DNA from: Euglena gracilis
Lineage: Eukaryota > Euglenida > Euglenophyceae > Euglenales
Assembly (NCBI GenBank): GCA_039621445.1
Contig: CP154955.1
Coordinates: 6,680,010-6,744,009, forward strand
Length of the DNA stretch: 64,000 nt
Reading direction: 5' to 3'
The position numbers and the translations under genes are program-made. Every line of letters begins with the position of its first letter. The stretch's first letter is position 1. Shown piece by piece: positions 29,370-39,750 of this stretch. A model generated the notes under the pieces. That model was not told the origin of the DNA and made no database searches. It worked only from the letters and a program-made list of their open reading frames with translations.

Positions 29370-30178
29370 AAACTTCAAGTATGAGTGGGGGAGATTCATC
29401 CTAAAATTCAATCAAGTTTCAGAAGCTGATAAATTGGGCCTCCTAGAACTTTGTTTGGATGATTTGGGGAAAAAACAGCTGAATTTGCATTTGGATGAAA
29501 TGGGGGAGACACTCACTTTCAATGAAGTGTGGGCCAAGTTGGATGCCTGGCATTCGAGAAAATGAAGAGTTTGGGGCCAGAAAAAACTTTCGGGATCTTA
29601 CATTATGCCATCAAGGGAGGGTTACAAGTCGTGATTGGGAAAATTTCAAGGTTGACTTCAAGTTGTGTCGACAGAAAATCAAGGATGCTAGTGAGGGGGA
29701 GGTGAAAAGATTACTCATCGAAAAAATGCCTCCTTTTATTGTGCATTGGATTACTGATGAGGAAGAACGGATCAAAACCAGCCAACCAACCGTTCGAATG
29801 AACTATCCACAGCCAACCTCCACAGCCATTATGGAAAATTTTCTGATGCTTTTCGCTGGGAAGAAACCCACAAGGGTCACAAAATTGAGTGAGACGGAAT
29901 TCGAAATTGTGTTGCCTGATGTGCAAAGTTGTGAAACACTCAAAAGTTACAATGGGAAAGAATTTAATGATTCCAATGTTTTGGTTCGGGTTCGAGAAAA
30001 TGAACCAAATTTGAGTGTTGAAGACATTTTCTGTCTCGTGACTTCAAAATTGGCACTCAGAGATCGGCAAGACTTAATACTAAACCCCAATCACAGCCAA
30101 ACCTCATACAGACGTTCTCGATCGGTGGGGGCGGAGAACAAAGGGGGGAAATCCAACAGTCGGGAGGGTTCCCCCTAA
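29370..30178 (+). pseudogene. gag: Gag capsid-like and C-terminal segments of outer element
   Basis: The first part (29370-29560) continues in the frame of the upstream ORF as a helical capsid-like segment with ELCLDDLGKKQLNLHLDE. A frame change near 29570 leads to the ORF ending at 30178, with SEGEVKRLLIEKMPPF, EFEIVLPDVQSCETLKSYNGKE-type blocks and YRRSRSVGAENKGG, all matching the inner copy. Confidence 0.8.
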
Positions 30179-30648
30179 AAGAAACGTTCTTTTTCTGGAA
30201 AGCAGGTGGCATCTCCAACATCTTCTACACCCAAGTCCACAGGTTCTGACTTGCCCAATGGTTTGAATGGTCCTGTTCCCATTTCCACTGAAAGTCAGAC
30301 CCAAAATCTTACACAAAATGCAGAACTTCCAAAATCTGTGCCAAATACCAATGGTGGAGTTTGGGTTCAAGCACCACCAAAATCGTCTCCTTGGCCAACT
30401 TGGCAACCCCAAATCAAAACCAAAACTCTTGGAAAGGCCAAAGTTTCAAGGGTGCTCAAAATTATCAAGGCCAAGGACGATATGGGGGAAGGGGGTACAG
30501 CCAATCAAATGAAAATTGGAATCAACAATCTTCCCAAAAAGGAAAAGGCAAAGGCAAAGGCCAAGGGAAAGATTCTTCCAAAGGCAACGGTTGGAAGGGA
30601 GGGGGGTACAATGCAAACCGAAGTGTTGCACCCCCAGTCCGTCTTTAG
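30179..30648 (+). pseudogene. gag: Gag Gly/Asn/Lys-rich tail of outer element, ending in conserved TAG
   Basis: In the frame of the ORF 30361-30648: NWNQQSSQKGKGKGKGQGK, then APPVRL and TAG at 30646-30648. The tail differs in detail from the inner copy but has the same composition and identical ending. Upstream (30179-30360) the frame alternates. Confidence 0.75.
30646..30648 (+). promoter_or_regulatory. Gag terminator TAG, candidate readthrough site (outer element)
   Basis: The context CTT-TAG-GGA-CGC-CGG-GGT continues in the same frame without a stop into the methyltransferase ORF (to 31446). Conservation of frame and context across two diverged copies, both otherwise full of frame changes, supports a functional gag-pol stop. 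Confidence 0.55.
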
Positions 30649-31557
30649 GGACGCCGGGGTCATGTTTTTGAGGGGTTTACATCCTCGGTCATAACAAACC
30701 CCCACAATATTTTGCATAACCCAACCACATCTCCATGTGGAGAATGTTACCATGTTGGAGAATGTGTGTCTCTATCTTCCAGTCCCTCTATCTCAGGTTC
30801 AAAGTCAACCAATCAAGAGAATGCAATGCCGAAGACAAGCAATGGTGCAACTGAAGACAATTCAATGAGTCCATCATCAACAATTGACTCAAGAAGGCAA
30901 GTGGCCTCGAGCCAATGGCAGCCCGTGTCGAGGAAGGGCAAGCTGGGCAAACCGTGGACTCAACCCAAACCGTGGACCAGGTGTGCAAGCCAGGAGAGTG
31001 CACGGCCCAGGTTCAACAATTATTATGGTTGTTTGAGCGAAAGAGCATCCATCAAAGGTGTGGGAAGCAGGAGAATTCCCAAGGCGTTGGATTTGTTTTC
31101 GGGAAAAGGATCTGTGGGGAGGTGTTTGGAGGAAAAAAACGGATACCAGGTGGTATCTTTGGATGTCAACCCAAAATTTCACCCAACCCATGCAACGGAT
31201 ATTTTGGAGTGGGATTATCGCAAATACCCCCAGGAATATTTTGAAGTTATTGCGGCCGGTGTGCCATGCACGGAGTATAGCCTTGCAAAAACGATAGGGG
31301 GTAGGGACATGCAAACGGCAGATCGGCTTGTCGAAAAAACTTTGGAGATTGTGGAATATTTTCAACCCAAATTGTGGTGGATTGAAAATCCCCGTACGGG
31401 ATATTTACCCAAACGGCAATGTGTTCGAAATTTGAAATTTCATTGATGTTGATTATTGCCAATTTTCTGATTGTGGATACCAAAAACCAACCAGTATTTG
31501 GGGGAGTGAGAATCTCTTAAGTTTGAAGGACAAAATTTGTGATGGAAAAACCTGCCC
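30649..31557 (+). pseudogene. C5-cytosine-methyltransferase-like domain, N-terminal part (outer element)
   Basis: Follows the Gag TAG in frame. In the ORF from the ATG at 30712: a 100-residue linker with CGECYHVGEC; motif I LDLFSGKGSVG (residues 126-136); SLDVNP (149-154); the catalytic-type VPCTEYS with C186; and IENPRTG (224-230). An extra A near 31438 shifts the frame after LKF; the next frame carries FIDVDYCQFSDCGYQKPT and KTCP. The coding sequence is then interrupted by the 1.66-kb insertion. In C5 methyltransferases the PC cysteine attacks cytosine C6. ENP instead of ENV, and the small size, mark this as a divergent branch. The best-preserved motif I in the window is here. Confidence 0.8.
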
Positions 31558-31563
31558 CAACAT

Positions 31564-31961
31564 AAAAGATCCGGGCAGCATGCACACAATGGCAATTGCT
31601 GGCATGCAGATGGCAGCTTCCGCAACACTGGCTTCTTCAACCTTCAGAACACAGAACTGCACACCCAGCAGACTTTGCATAATCTCCCCTTCGAATTTGC
31701 CAGGCACTTTGGACACCCAATCCCAGGGGGAATTTCCAAACTTCTTCCCCTTGGCGCGCATAAGCCAAATGCACAAATACAGCAGAACACTCCTTCAAGT
31801 CCAGTCCACAGCGCCACGCAAACAAGTCATGGGATTTGCCCTACCAGAAAATGAATTAGGAACTTCTCTGCTGGGAATCCTTAATTAGCCCCTTTGTAAT
31901 GCCAAATGTTGTAATGCCACAGGCTGGCATGCCAAAAGTTGCTGTGCAGCAAGGCCACTCA
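31564..31961. repeat. Left terminal repeat of the 1.66-kb element
   Basis: A direct copy of 32828-33219 with scattered substitutions and small indels (for example GGCTTCTTCAACC versus GTTCTTCAACC). Confidence 0.9.
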
Positions 31962-32574
31962 CACTCTTCTGCGGGCGAGCTTTGCTGGGTCCAACTCCCA
32001 ACAAGCGAGTCAAAAAATTAAAAAGTGGCCTTGGTTGCAGTCACACCCGTAAAATAAAAAAATAGAAGTTTTAAATACGGTTCGAAGTGTTGCATCTGTC
32101 TTGGGGCAAATCTCACTCAGGTGGACACTCCTACAGCAAACAAATAGGCAGGCGCAGAGGAAGGGCAACACCCACATTGGAACCTCCTCCCCTGATGACC
32201 TTTCTTTTCAGGGGAAGACATCCCGAAGATGCCCCTTGGACCATCATGGGTGGAAACCTACCCTTCCATCCAAAATGGCCCAGGGGGGGTGGTCCCAAGC
32301 AGGGGTTGAAATGGGCAAACTGGGCATTTAAATTCTAGTTAATTGGTCAACCGCGGCTCACCACAACCCACTGTCGAGCCATTTAATGAGATTTCCACCC
32401 AGCAAACACCCACCGCGGCATGGCCACATGCCCTCAGCGGCCATCTCCCACAGACATGTGTAATTTATTGGGTTTACTGCCCCAGAGTTGGCCACAGACA
32501 CAGCACGCGGCATGCCACAAACATTCAGCCAAATACTTCGAATCTTACCTTTCCATCTTGCCATTACTTCCCCT

Positions 32575-33042
32575 TCACTTTCTTCCTCCTCTCTCTTCTT
32601 CCCCTTGTTCTGGCCTTTCCTTCTGTCTGCACCCCCTTGTCGCACATCTCGATTGCATGTCTGAATTTGGAATCTCCATGTCCAAAATTGTCTTCAACAC
32701 TTCTGTCCGAAACCTTCCCATGACCAAATCTGGCATTGCAATCTTCAGCATGACTGCCCAGATCATGCACTTTCTGAGCATCTTGGGCAGAGAACTTGTT
32801 TGTACAGGCTGGACTGACTTGTTGTAAAAGATCCGGGCAGCATGCCCACAATGGCAATTGCTGGCATGCAGATGGCAGCTTCCGCAACACTGTTCTTCAA
32901 CCTTCAGAACACAGAACTTGCACACCCAGCAGACTTTGCATAATCTCCCCTTCGAATTTTCCAGGCACTTGGGACACCCAATCCCAGGGGGACTTTCCCA
33001 ATTCTTCTTCCCCTTGGAGCGCAGCATAAGCCAAATGCACAA
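32575..33042 (-). CDS. Cys-rich ORF spanning right terminal repeat and internal region
   Basis: 155-codon minus-strand ORF. The part inside the repeat has a dense Cys/His array: GCPKCLENSKGRLCKVCWVC, then CC-x2-C-H-x-H and NCHCGHAARIF, suggesting several zinc ions. The ORF continues into the internal region (RTEVLKTILDMEIPNSDMQ) with a Glu/Lys/Arg-rich end. The left repeat copy (31453-31776) has the same cysteine pattern partly shifted out of frame. It may be a captured host exon or an element-encoded protein; no family was recognised. Confidence 0.4.
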   Translation of the reverse strand: MCIWLMLRSKGKKNWESPPGIGCPKCLENSKGRLCKVCWVCKFCVLKVEEQCCGSCHLHASNCHCGHAARIFYNKSVQPVQTSSLPKMLRKCMIWAVMLKIAMPDLVMGRFRTEVLKTILDMEIPNSDMQSRCATRGCRQKERPEQGEEERGGRK

Positions 33043-33219
33043 ATACAGCAGAACACTCCTTCAAGTCCAGTCCACAGCGCCACGCAAACAAGACATGGGA
33101 TTTGCCCTACCAGAAAAATGAATGGAACTTCTCTGGAAATCCTTAATTTACAATCTGTAATGCCAAATGTTGTAATGCCAGGCTGGCATGCCAAAAGTGC
33201 TGTGCAGCAAGGCCACTCA
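32828..33219. repeat. Right terminal repeat of the 1.66-kb element
   Basis: The copy of 31564-31961 on the right side; the target duplication CAACAT follows immediately. Confidence 0.9.
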
Positions 33220-33225
33220 CAACAT

Positions 33226-33825
33226 GGTGTTGAAGGAGGGGGGCAGGTGGGCACACAGGAGCAATTGGGTGGAGGCATTGCACACGAGCACACATCAAAA
33301 TAAAGAATGCCTCAAAATTTGATTGAATATCTTCTTTCGGCCCTTGATTTTGATTTTGGAGGAGAAATTTTCCTTCAAAAGGGAGGACTATGCCGTGAGA
33401 AACTCTTTTGTGAAATTGATTGAGGAGAAATTTCAAAGGAGAGCCGAATTGATGTTGTTTTGCTTCGATCAAAAAATTCTCAATGTGCATCTTTTTGACA
33501 AGGAAGAAAATGCCTTGGTGTTGATTGGGGGGAAGGGGGGGACGGTGTGGTTGAACCCCCCATGGTCGTTATGGATAAGTGGCAAAAAAGTTGCAAAAAA
33601 ACCCGTGTGATGCATTTGCATTGTTCCCGATTGGAAAGGATGTGTGAGAGAACTTGTGCGAAAGGCGACACAAAAAAATTTTGCCCAAAAAAATTTTGAA
33701 ATGGGAAACCCAGGGAATTGAAGTGAAATTGTGTGATGGGGTAAATAGCCAAACATGGAAAATTGTGTTTTGGATTTGGGAAAAAATTTCACCCAGGGGG
33801 TGAAAAAAAACCAACAAAAAACAAA
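33226..33825 (+). pseudogene. Methyltransferase C-terminus and NPPW domain (outer element)
   Basis: Resumes after the small insertion. 33226-33345 gives the end of the C5-methyltransferase-like domain (EQLGGG, then PQNLIEYLLSALDF in another frame). ORF 33323-33610 continues with FSFKREDYAVRNSFV, a degenerate start of the second domain, and GGTVWLNPPWSLW. Downstream sequence to 33825 still aligns by eye with the inner domain (IVPDWK-like) but in changing frames. The NPPW motif is the (D/N)PP(Y/F/W) catalytic motif of amino-methyltransferases; a related domain occurs in DIRS-type retroelements. Confidence 0.7.
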
Positions 33826-33900
<75 letters not shown>

Positions 33901-34080
33901 AAAAAAAAAAAAAAAAAAAAAAAAATAAAAAAACAAAAAAAAAAAAAAAAAAAAAACAAAAAAAAAAAAAAAAAAAAAAACAACAAAAAAGCAAACAAAA
34001 TAAAACAAAAACCCACAAAAACCAAAAAAACCAAAAACCCCCCCAAAAACCAAAAACCAAAAACCAAAAAAACCACCACC
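33801..34080. repeat. A-rich tract in outer pol
   Basis: Almost pure A (with scattered C, T) for about 200 bp, including a run of about 70 A at 33829-33898. In the inner copy this position encodes a short Lys/Pro/Asn linker between the NPPW domain and the protease, so the tract looks like an expansion of that linker or an assembly artefact. The long poly-Lys and poly-Phe frames are not genes. Confidence 0.9.
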
Positions 34081-34114
34081 AACAGGGGTAAGTTTTTCAA
34101 AGGATCGGCAACTT

Positions 34115-34651
34115 TTGATTCGCACAAAGGTAATTTTGGTCAATGGGGAGGAACGGGATATGGATATTTTGGTGGATACGGGGGCGGAAGCAAACCTCAT
34201 AAGGCAAGGATTCGTAAGCGATCACCTAATGCACTCGGCTGAAAATCCCCTTAAGTTCGAAACGGCTAATGGCCAAGTTTTAAGTGGGGGGGCAAGGTGC
34301 ACTAAGGTGAGAATGAAGTTGCTTGGGGAGGAGAATAATGGGACACCACCCGAATGTTTTGAGTATGAAGTAGAATTTTACGAAGCAAACATAAAAGTGG
34401 ATGCCATTTTGTCATTCCCATGGCTTGCCCAAGCAAAACTTGGAGTTTTTCCACATCACCAAGCTTTGGTTTTGGAAACCCCCGAGCTCACATTTTTGTT
34501 TGGTGTGCGTGATTTCAGAAAACGGCGACACTCAAACACTTCAAAACGTTTGCCCCAAGAGGGGGGCACGGCCCATTTACACAAATTTGGTTTCCAACTA
34601 CCTTTGAGTGGGTTTGATCAAAGAAGTCGCATTTGGATGACCGAACCCTGA
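34115..34651 (+). pseudogene. pol: Protease domain (outer element)
   Basis: 178-codon ORF matching residues 150-320 of the inner Pol. It has the aspartic-protease active site DILVDTGAEANLI, then FETANGQVLSGG and VDAILSFPWL. The frame is lost after FDQRSR; upstream it begins right after the A-rich tract. Retropepsins act as dimers to cut the polyprotein. Confidence 0.85.
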
Positions 34652-36121
34652 ATTTTTCGCACAAAAATTTGAACGTGTTCGAAGCAACCCCCCAACCCAT
34701 CCGACGGATGACAATTGCAAGGGAGGGGGGGATGCAAATAATGAAGAGGAGGAAGATGAGGATGAAGGCAAGTTAAGGCTATTAAGGGAGGAAATTCAAC
34801 AAAAGTATGAAGGAACGGTTTTTAGGTCAACGGTATACCCGGACCCACCGGTAAGGGGACCCTATAGGAAGGAGCAACACCAACTCGACAAAAACCATTC
34901 TTCATGCACGGGGAACGAAAAGAAGGTTTGGAAAAAAACACTCAAGATTGGATCGATATGAAATTCATCGAGCCAGCTGCAACAAACATTCAGAATGGCT
35001 CTCACAAACTTTCCCCGTACCCAAAAAGTCTCCCGATTTTCCTTGGAGGGAGGTTGTTGACATGAGGGGACCCAATAGCCAAACCCGTAGGTGCAACTAC
35101 ACTCTTCCAAAAATCGAGGATATCCTGGTGAAGCATGGTGGCAAACAAATGTTCTCCATTTTGTTCTTACGACAAGCATTCCACCAGCAACCGCTTCACC
35201 CGGATAGCCGGCCAATAACTTGCTCCTTCACACCAAAGGTTCTCTACTAAATGGAGGGTCAATGTAGTGGGGTTAACTAATGCCTCACAAAAATTTCAAC
35301 AAATGACGGATGAGAGGCTGGCACCCGCAAGGGACATAGCAACCCCATACATAGATGATATTTTGGTGGGGACAACCGTTGGGGAGGGGGAAGACCTCCT
35401 AGAGGCGCACAAAAGGGATTTGTGCCGAGTTTTGCATTTGTTGGCCAAAGAATTTTTTGTGGTGGACCCAAAAAAGGCAAAATTGTTCACCAAGGGAGTG
35501 GAATTTTCTTGCCAAATTTTGGGTCACGGTGCTCGATGGCCAGCACCGGGCAAACTTCGTGCCATTGAGAAATGGGAGGTTCCCACAACCATTACCGCAT
35601 TAAGAGCTTCCCTTGGTTTTACCAACTACTACAACGCATACATCCATATGTATGCTCAAATTGCTGCACCGTTGCAAGACAAATTGAAGGTGCCTAGGGA
35701 TGTTGGTAAAAAGGGAAGCAAAAAAAGAGTTGAATTTGGGGAGGGGGATCTCCAAGCGTTTGAGGAGTTGAAGAAACGTTTGTGTTCGGGCTTAATCCTA
35801 CAACGTGTAGACCCCGATAAACCCTTTGTATTAAGGGTAGATGCAAGTGGGTACGCCGTGGGGGCTACACTAGAACAACTAAAGGAAGGAAATGGTAAGC
35901 CCACACCCCAAGACGTGATGTATTGCCTTCATGTCCCGAAAACTTACCGTGGGGCAAAGGAAATTGACCCCCCGGGAGTTGGAGAATTATGCCATAATTT
36001 TGGCTCTCCAAAAATGGGAACGTTGGATCGGTCTTCAACCCGTTTTGGTGTTGACCGACCACCAAAGTTTGGAGACATGGTCAAAAGAGGTGCTCGATAC
36101 CCCCAGTGGTCCGGTGGGTAG
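34652..36121 (+). pseudogene. pol: Reverse transcriptase (outer element), frameshifted
   Basis: 34652-34947 holds an acidic linker (EEEDEDEGK) and the RT N-terminus in mixed frames. ORF 34948-35250 has WLSQTFPVPKK, VVDMRGPNSQ and SILFLRQAFHQQ, where the inner copy has SILDLKQAF, so the first catalytic Asp is replaced by Phe here. ORF 35267-36121 has GLTNASQKFQQ and YIDDILVG, the connection region, and the start of RNase H (RVDASGYAVG). A stop near 35250 separates the two. With the catalytic Asp lost and the frame breaks, this RT is dead. Confidence 0.88.
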
Positions 36122-38165
36122 GAGGGCACGGTGGCACCAGATTTTTTCAAAATATGATTTGACGGTGGGGTACATACCGGGTAAAGAAAATACAATTGCC
36201 GACATTTTGAGTCGGTGGGCTTACCCGGCCTCACAAGCATTAAGGGACGTAAGTAAACACGGTTCAGCCGAGGATAAGGAAGAAATGGAGGAACTCATAA
36301 GGGAGGAAAGGGAAGACGAAAGAAATTGTTTGTGGATAAGAGTGAAAAATCAGCCCAACAGCCGTAACACGTGGATTAGAGGGGTGATAACCCGTAGCGG
36401 GAAATTGGTGGAACCAAAAGATTCCATGGATAGCATGCAAGAGAAGGGAACCGAGGGTGTAGTAAATCCGGGAGGCATAGACACCACCGTTGACACACAC
36501 TCACAAGGGCCCAGGTCAAAGGGGAAAAATGATAAAAAGTTGAGGGTCACTTTTTGGGATGGAGTGGACCCCGCGGGTAATTTGGTGACCAACCCAAAGC
36601 TTTCATCCAATGAGTTGCCGAGGGGGGGAACGGGAGAGGGTGCGGCCGCGCCAACTCCAAGTGTAACCCCTAAGGGAACAAAATCGGTTTGGGAGCAAGA
36701 TTGGGTGGTTGCATACACTTTGTGTCCCACGTGGAAAAAGATTTGGCAAGCAACGCAAGAAAATGGTGAGTGGCCAAAGGGGGTGAAAGTCCACAAAAAC
36801 CAAATGTTTCGAGAGGAAGAGTTGTGCATTCCACTGAGTTTTCAAGAAATGATCATCCTTGAAAACCACAAATTCCTTGGTCACGTTGGTCCGGAAAAGG
36901 TGTGGAGGCACGTCAATTTGAGGTATGCATGGGCTGGTGAAAAGAAGGCGAAAGTTTTCACGGACAGTTGTAGCAAAAATTGCACAACATGTCAAGCAAG
37001 CTCGAGGGGGGAGACATTGAAAGGACCCATTGACTCAACACCCATACCACCCGCACCCATGGTAAGTGTGGCTATCGATCTTTTCAAAATGCCGAAGGTG
37101 TTACACGAGGGGGGGGAGTACAACACAATGGCTGTTTGCGTGGACCGACATTCCGGTTGGATTGTAGCCATACCATGTTTTGATAAGGGATTAACGGGTG
37201 CAAAATTGGCCAAGGAAATGTTTAAGTCCCAATGGAAACCCTTTGGAGTCCCGTCAATAATTTCAAGTGACCAAGGGAGCCATTTTGTCAACACATGGTG
37301 GCAAACCATGTGTTCTCGCATGGGAATTCGGCAAGCATTTTCCCAAGCTTACCACCACCAAGCAAATGGGAGGGTGGAGAGAGCCGGTCAACAAATAATG
37401 GAAATCCTCCGAAAGTTGTTTGTGGAGGAAAAAATGAATTGGGTGGAAGCACTTCCCCAAATTTTGGATCGCATTCATGACACCAAGGGGGAGAGTGATT
37501 TTAGTCCTTATGAGATTTTATTTGGAAGGGATAGACCCATTGGGGGGATACCCTATGAACCATCGAAGGAGTGTGAAGACGCTCAAAGTTTTTTTCGTCG
37601 AATAAGGGAGGTGGATGAGAAGGTTGCTAAGGTTCACAACCATGCACATTGGGTTCAAGCGAGTTGGGTCAACCAAGGGAGGAGGGAGTTGGTACCCTTA
37701 AAATTGGGAACCCAAGTGTGGTATAGGAGACCCGAAGGATCCGGAGAAAAATTGGATTCCAGATGGATTGGACCTGGGATTATTAAAGCCCGGGAGGGGG
37801 AGAGGAGTTACATTATTGAAATTAAGCCCAGGATGGAAATGAAGGTTCATCGTAGTTTCCTTAAGGAGTACAAAGATCCTGAAGTTTTTAGTGAGGGGGT
37901 GCCTTTGTTCTTTTTCAAGAGGACCGAAAAAGAAGAGGAAGCAATGCCTGATGAGTGGGAGGTGGAAAAAATTCTGAACCACCGAAAGAAAGGGGGAACC
38001 TGGGAATTCCTCACAAAATGGGTTGGTTACAACGAGGGGGAGGAAACCTGGGAGCCGGTGGGGAATTTCATACACCGATTTAGTGAGGAATTGGTGAGGT
38101 ATTGCACGAAGAAAAACCTAGGGGTCGATTTGATGTCCGAATTGAAAAAATCTTTGAAACCCTAG
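35931..38165 (+). CDS. pol: RNase H C-terminus, integrase and chromodomain (outer element), one intact frame
   Basis: 744-codon ORF. Residues 1-100: end of RNase H (E18 in RELENYA, D43 in LTDHQS, D91 in ADILSR). Residues 100-290: acidic tether with RVTFWDGVDP. Residues 305-356: integrase HHCC zinc module (H313, H318, C351, C354). Residues 375-490: DDE core with D383 (AIDLF), D447 (SSDQGS), E483 (RVERAG). Residues 585-650: C-terminal domain (RWIGPGIIK). Residues 675-715: chromodomain (EWEVEKIL, WEFLTKWVGY, EETWEP). It is out of frame with the RT upstream. All integrase catalytic residues are present although the LTRs are about 2% diverged and the rest of pol is broken. Confidence 0.93.
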   Translation: MSRKLTVGQRKLTPRELENYAIILALQKWERWIGLQPVLVLTDHQSLETWSKEVLDTPSGPVGRRARWHQIFSKYDLTVGYIPGKENTIADILSRWAYPASQALRDVSKHGSAEDKEEMEELIREEREDERNCLWIRVKNQPNSRNTWIRGVITRSGKLVEPKDSMDSMQEKGTEGVVNPGGIDTTVDTHSQGPRSKGKNDKKLRVTFWDGVDPAGNLVTNPKLSSNELPRGGTGEGAAAPTPSVTPKGTKSVWEQDWVVAYTLCPTWKKIWQATQENGEWPKGVKVHKNQMFREEELCIPLSFQEMIILENHKFLGHVGPEKVWRHVNLRYAWAGEKKAKVFTDSCSKNCTTCQASSRGETLKGPIDSTPIPPAPMVSVAIDLFKMPKVLHEGGEYNTMAVCVDRHSGWIVAIPCFDKGLTGAKLAKEMFKSQWKPFGVPSIISSDQGSHFVNTWWQTMCSRMGIRQAFSQAYHHQANGRVERAGQQIMEILRKLFVEEKMNWVEALPQILDRIHDTKGESDFSPYEILFGRDRPIGGIPYEPSKECEDAQSFFRRIREVDEKVAKVHNHAHWVQASWVNQGRRELVPLKLGTQVWYRRPEGSGEKLDSRWIGPGIIKAREGERSYIIEIKPRMEMKVHRSFLKEYKDPEVFSEGVPLFFFKRTEKEEEAMPDEWEVEKILNHRKKGGTWEFLTKWVGYNEGEETWEPVGNFIHRFSEELVRYCTKKNLGVDLMSELKKSLKP

Positions 38166-38370
38166 TGAGCCGAAAGTTGAAGGCTCGGTCCATTTTGCTT
38201 TTTTTTTGAAAGGGGAGCCCAAATGTTTGAGGCTCTTGCTTTGAGTTGGGCCAAGTGCTGTTTCGGCGAGTTGTGTGTGTGCTTGTGCATTGCTTATGTG
38301 CATCATACCTTTTGTTTTTGACTCCACAAGTCTCATATGTTTTGATTTTTCGAGCATTTGATGAATTTGA

Positions 38371-38401
<31 letters not shown>

Positions 38402-39750
38402 TTCTCTCTCCATGCATATTTGTGCGTGCTCTTCTCTTTCGCTTTGCTCTCACAGGTTTTGAGGACTTGGAGGCTCCAAGCACGCCCAAGGGAGCCCCAA
38501 GGGAAAAGTGCGAGCGCATCACCGCAGGAAGGAGTCGAGCACCTACGCAAGCATGGAGGCGAGACAAGGAGACGAGACGAGGAGATGACACGAGGAGATG
38601 AAGCCTTTTTACCCAACCAACCGAATACACCACCACCCAACTTGTCCATAGCCCAGCCCCGTTGGGGCTTGCCTCACTATAAACAGCCCCATCACATGCT
38701 ACCCGAGCCCCGAACCCCACTGCTTATATTCCTCACCCCAACCTGACCTCACCTTCCCATACCGTGAATGGAAAGGGGGACCGAATGATTTGGATTTTTT
38801 TTACCAAGGTCGAGCCATAGCCCCTGTGTAGGAGAGCGGCCCAAAGTGTATGGAGTTTTGATGATTTATTTGGATTCCGAATCATTGGATGTTGCAAGGG
38901 GGAAGAAGCCTCACCTTCGCCGGTGATGCGGGGGGGGGGGATGCTGAATTTCTCCGATTTTTGGGTGAGCTCCCTCCAAACGTGTTTCGGTCGAAGGGGG
39001 GGGGGGCGCCCATTCTCATGCCCGTGTCCAAAGGATTGTTGAATGGAGACCGCCTGATTTTTCAGTTGGTGTATGATACACCACGCGATAACCCTGTGAA
39101 TTTTTATTTTTTAAGTGAATTTCACCGGATTTCATTCGTGGAGGGTTGGTTGCATTTCGGATGTCCACCAAGATTGTGTAGTGCAAGAGAACGTCCAATC
39201 CAAGAATTCGAGTTTTTTGGTGAGCCATGAGAAAGTAAGTCACAAGCACCGGGGGGGGGGGGGCTGTCCGAACTCTCCCCAAGCGGTCACGCCGGATGTT
39301 CGGGGGGGGGGGAGCCAAAAAATTCCCTCCAACATTTTCCCTCCCGGGGGCAAAAAGTCAGACCTTCCCCCACTTTTTTTTTTTGATCGGGGGGGGGGGC
39401 GCTAGCCCAGTTTTCATTTATATTTTTGAACGACAGTCACAGAGTTCGTGGCAATTTTTTTCCTTGGCATTTTTTTCATGCCCCCAACCTGTGGGGGGGG
39501 GGGCGGTTGGATTTTTTAAGGGGATGTTTTCGCATTTTTTTGTGGAGCCGCTAAGTGGTGCCGTGTGCCTTGTTTTTGTGGCAAGGTAACACCAAGCGAG
39601 GGGCATAGGCGTTTCATCATTCTCTTTCTCAAGAAATTCGTGAAGGATTCTCATTTGCATTCGTTTCTGTCTGATTTTTTTTCCATTTCTTCGCTTTTTT
39701 ATTCAATTTTCATGTTTTTGAGGGTCCGACTAATGTCGCAAGGGAGGGGG
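38166..39750 (+). other. Outer element 3' untranslated region and polypurine tract
   Basis: No gene is seen. It contains (CT)n at 38371-38412, G runs around 38930, 39000, 39250, 39305 and 39490, a small inverted repeat GGTGTATGATACACC near 39069, and the polypurine tract AAGGGAGGGGG at 39740-39750 directly before the LTR. Confidence 0.7.

Larger units (their letters stand above)
31558..33225. mobile_element. 1.66-kb TRIM/LARD-like element with 0.4-kb terminal direct repeats
   Basis: Inserted in the outer methyltransferase gene. Terminal direct repeats 31564-31961 (398 bp) and 32828-33219 (392 bp) start AAAAGATCCGGGCAGC and end GGCCACTCA; CAACAT flanks both sides (31558-31563, 33220-33225), a 5-6 bp target duplication. 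Host coding resumes at 33226 with VEGGG, matching SEGGG in the inner copy. On the minus strand the repeat would start TGAGTGG. The internal 866 bp contain no protein I recognise and no clear primer-binding site. On the minus strand each repeat encodes a Cys-rich segment (see separate entry). Confidence 0.8.

Noticed and set aside
32087-32338. Plus-strand ORFs inside the TRIM-like element
   Set aside because: No coding character or conserved motif; the internal region looks non-coding on this strand.
33763-34242. Poly-Lys (plus) and poly-Phe (minus) proteins
   Set aside because: Translations of the A-rich tract inside outer pol.
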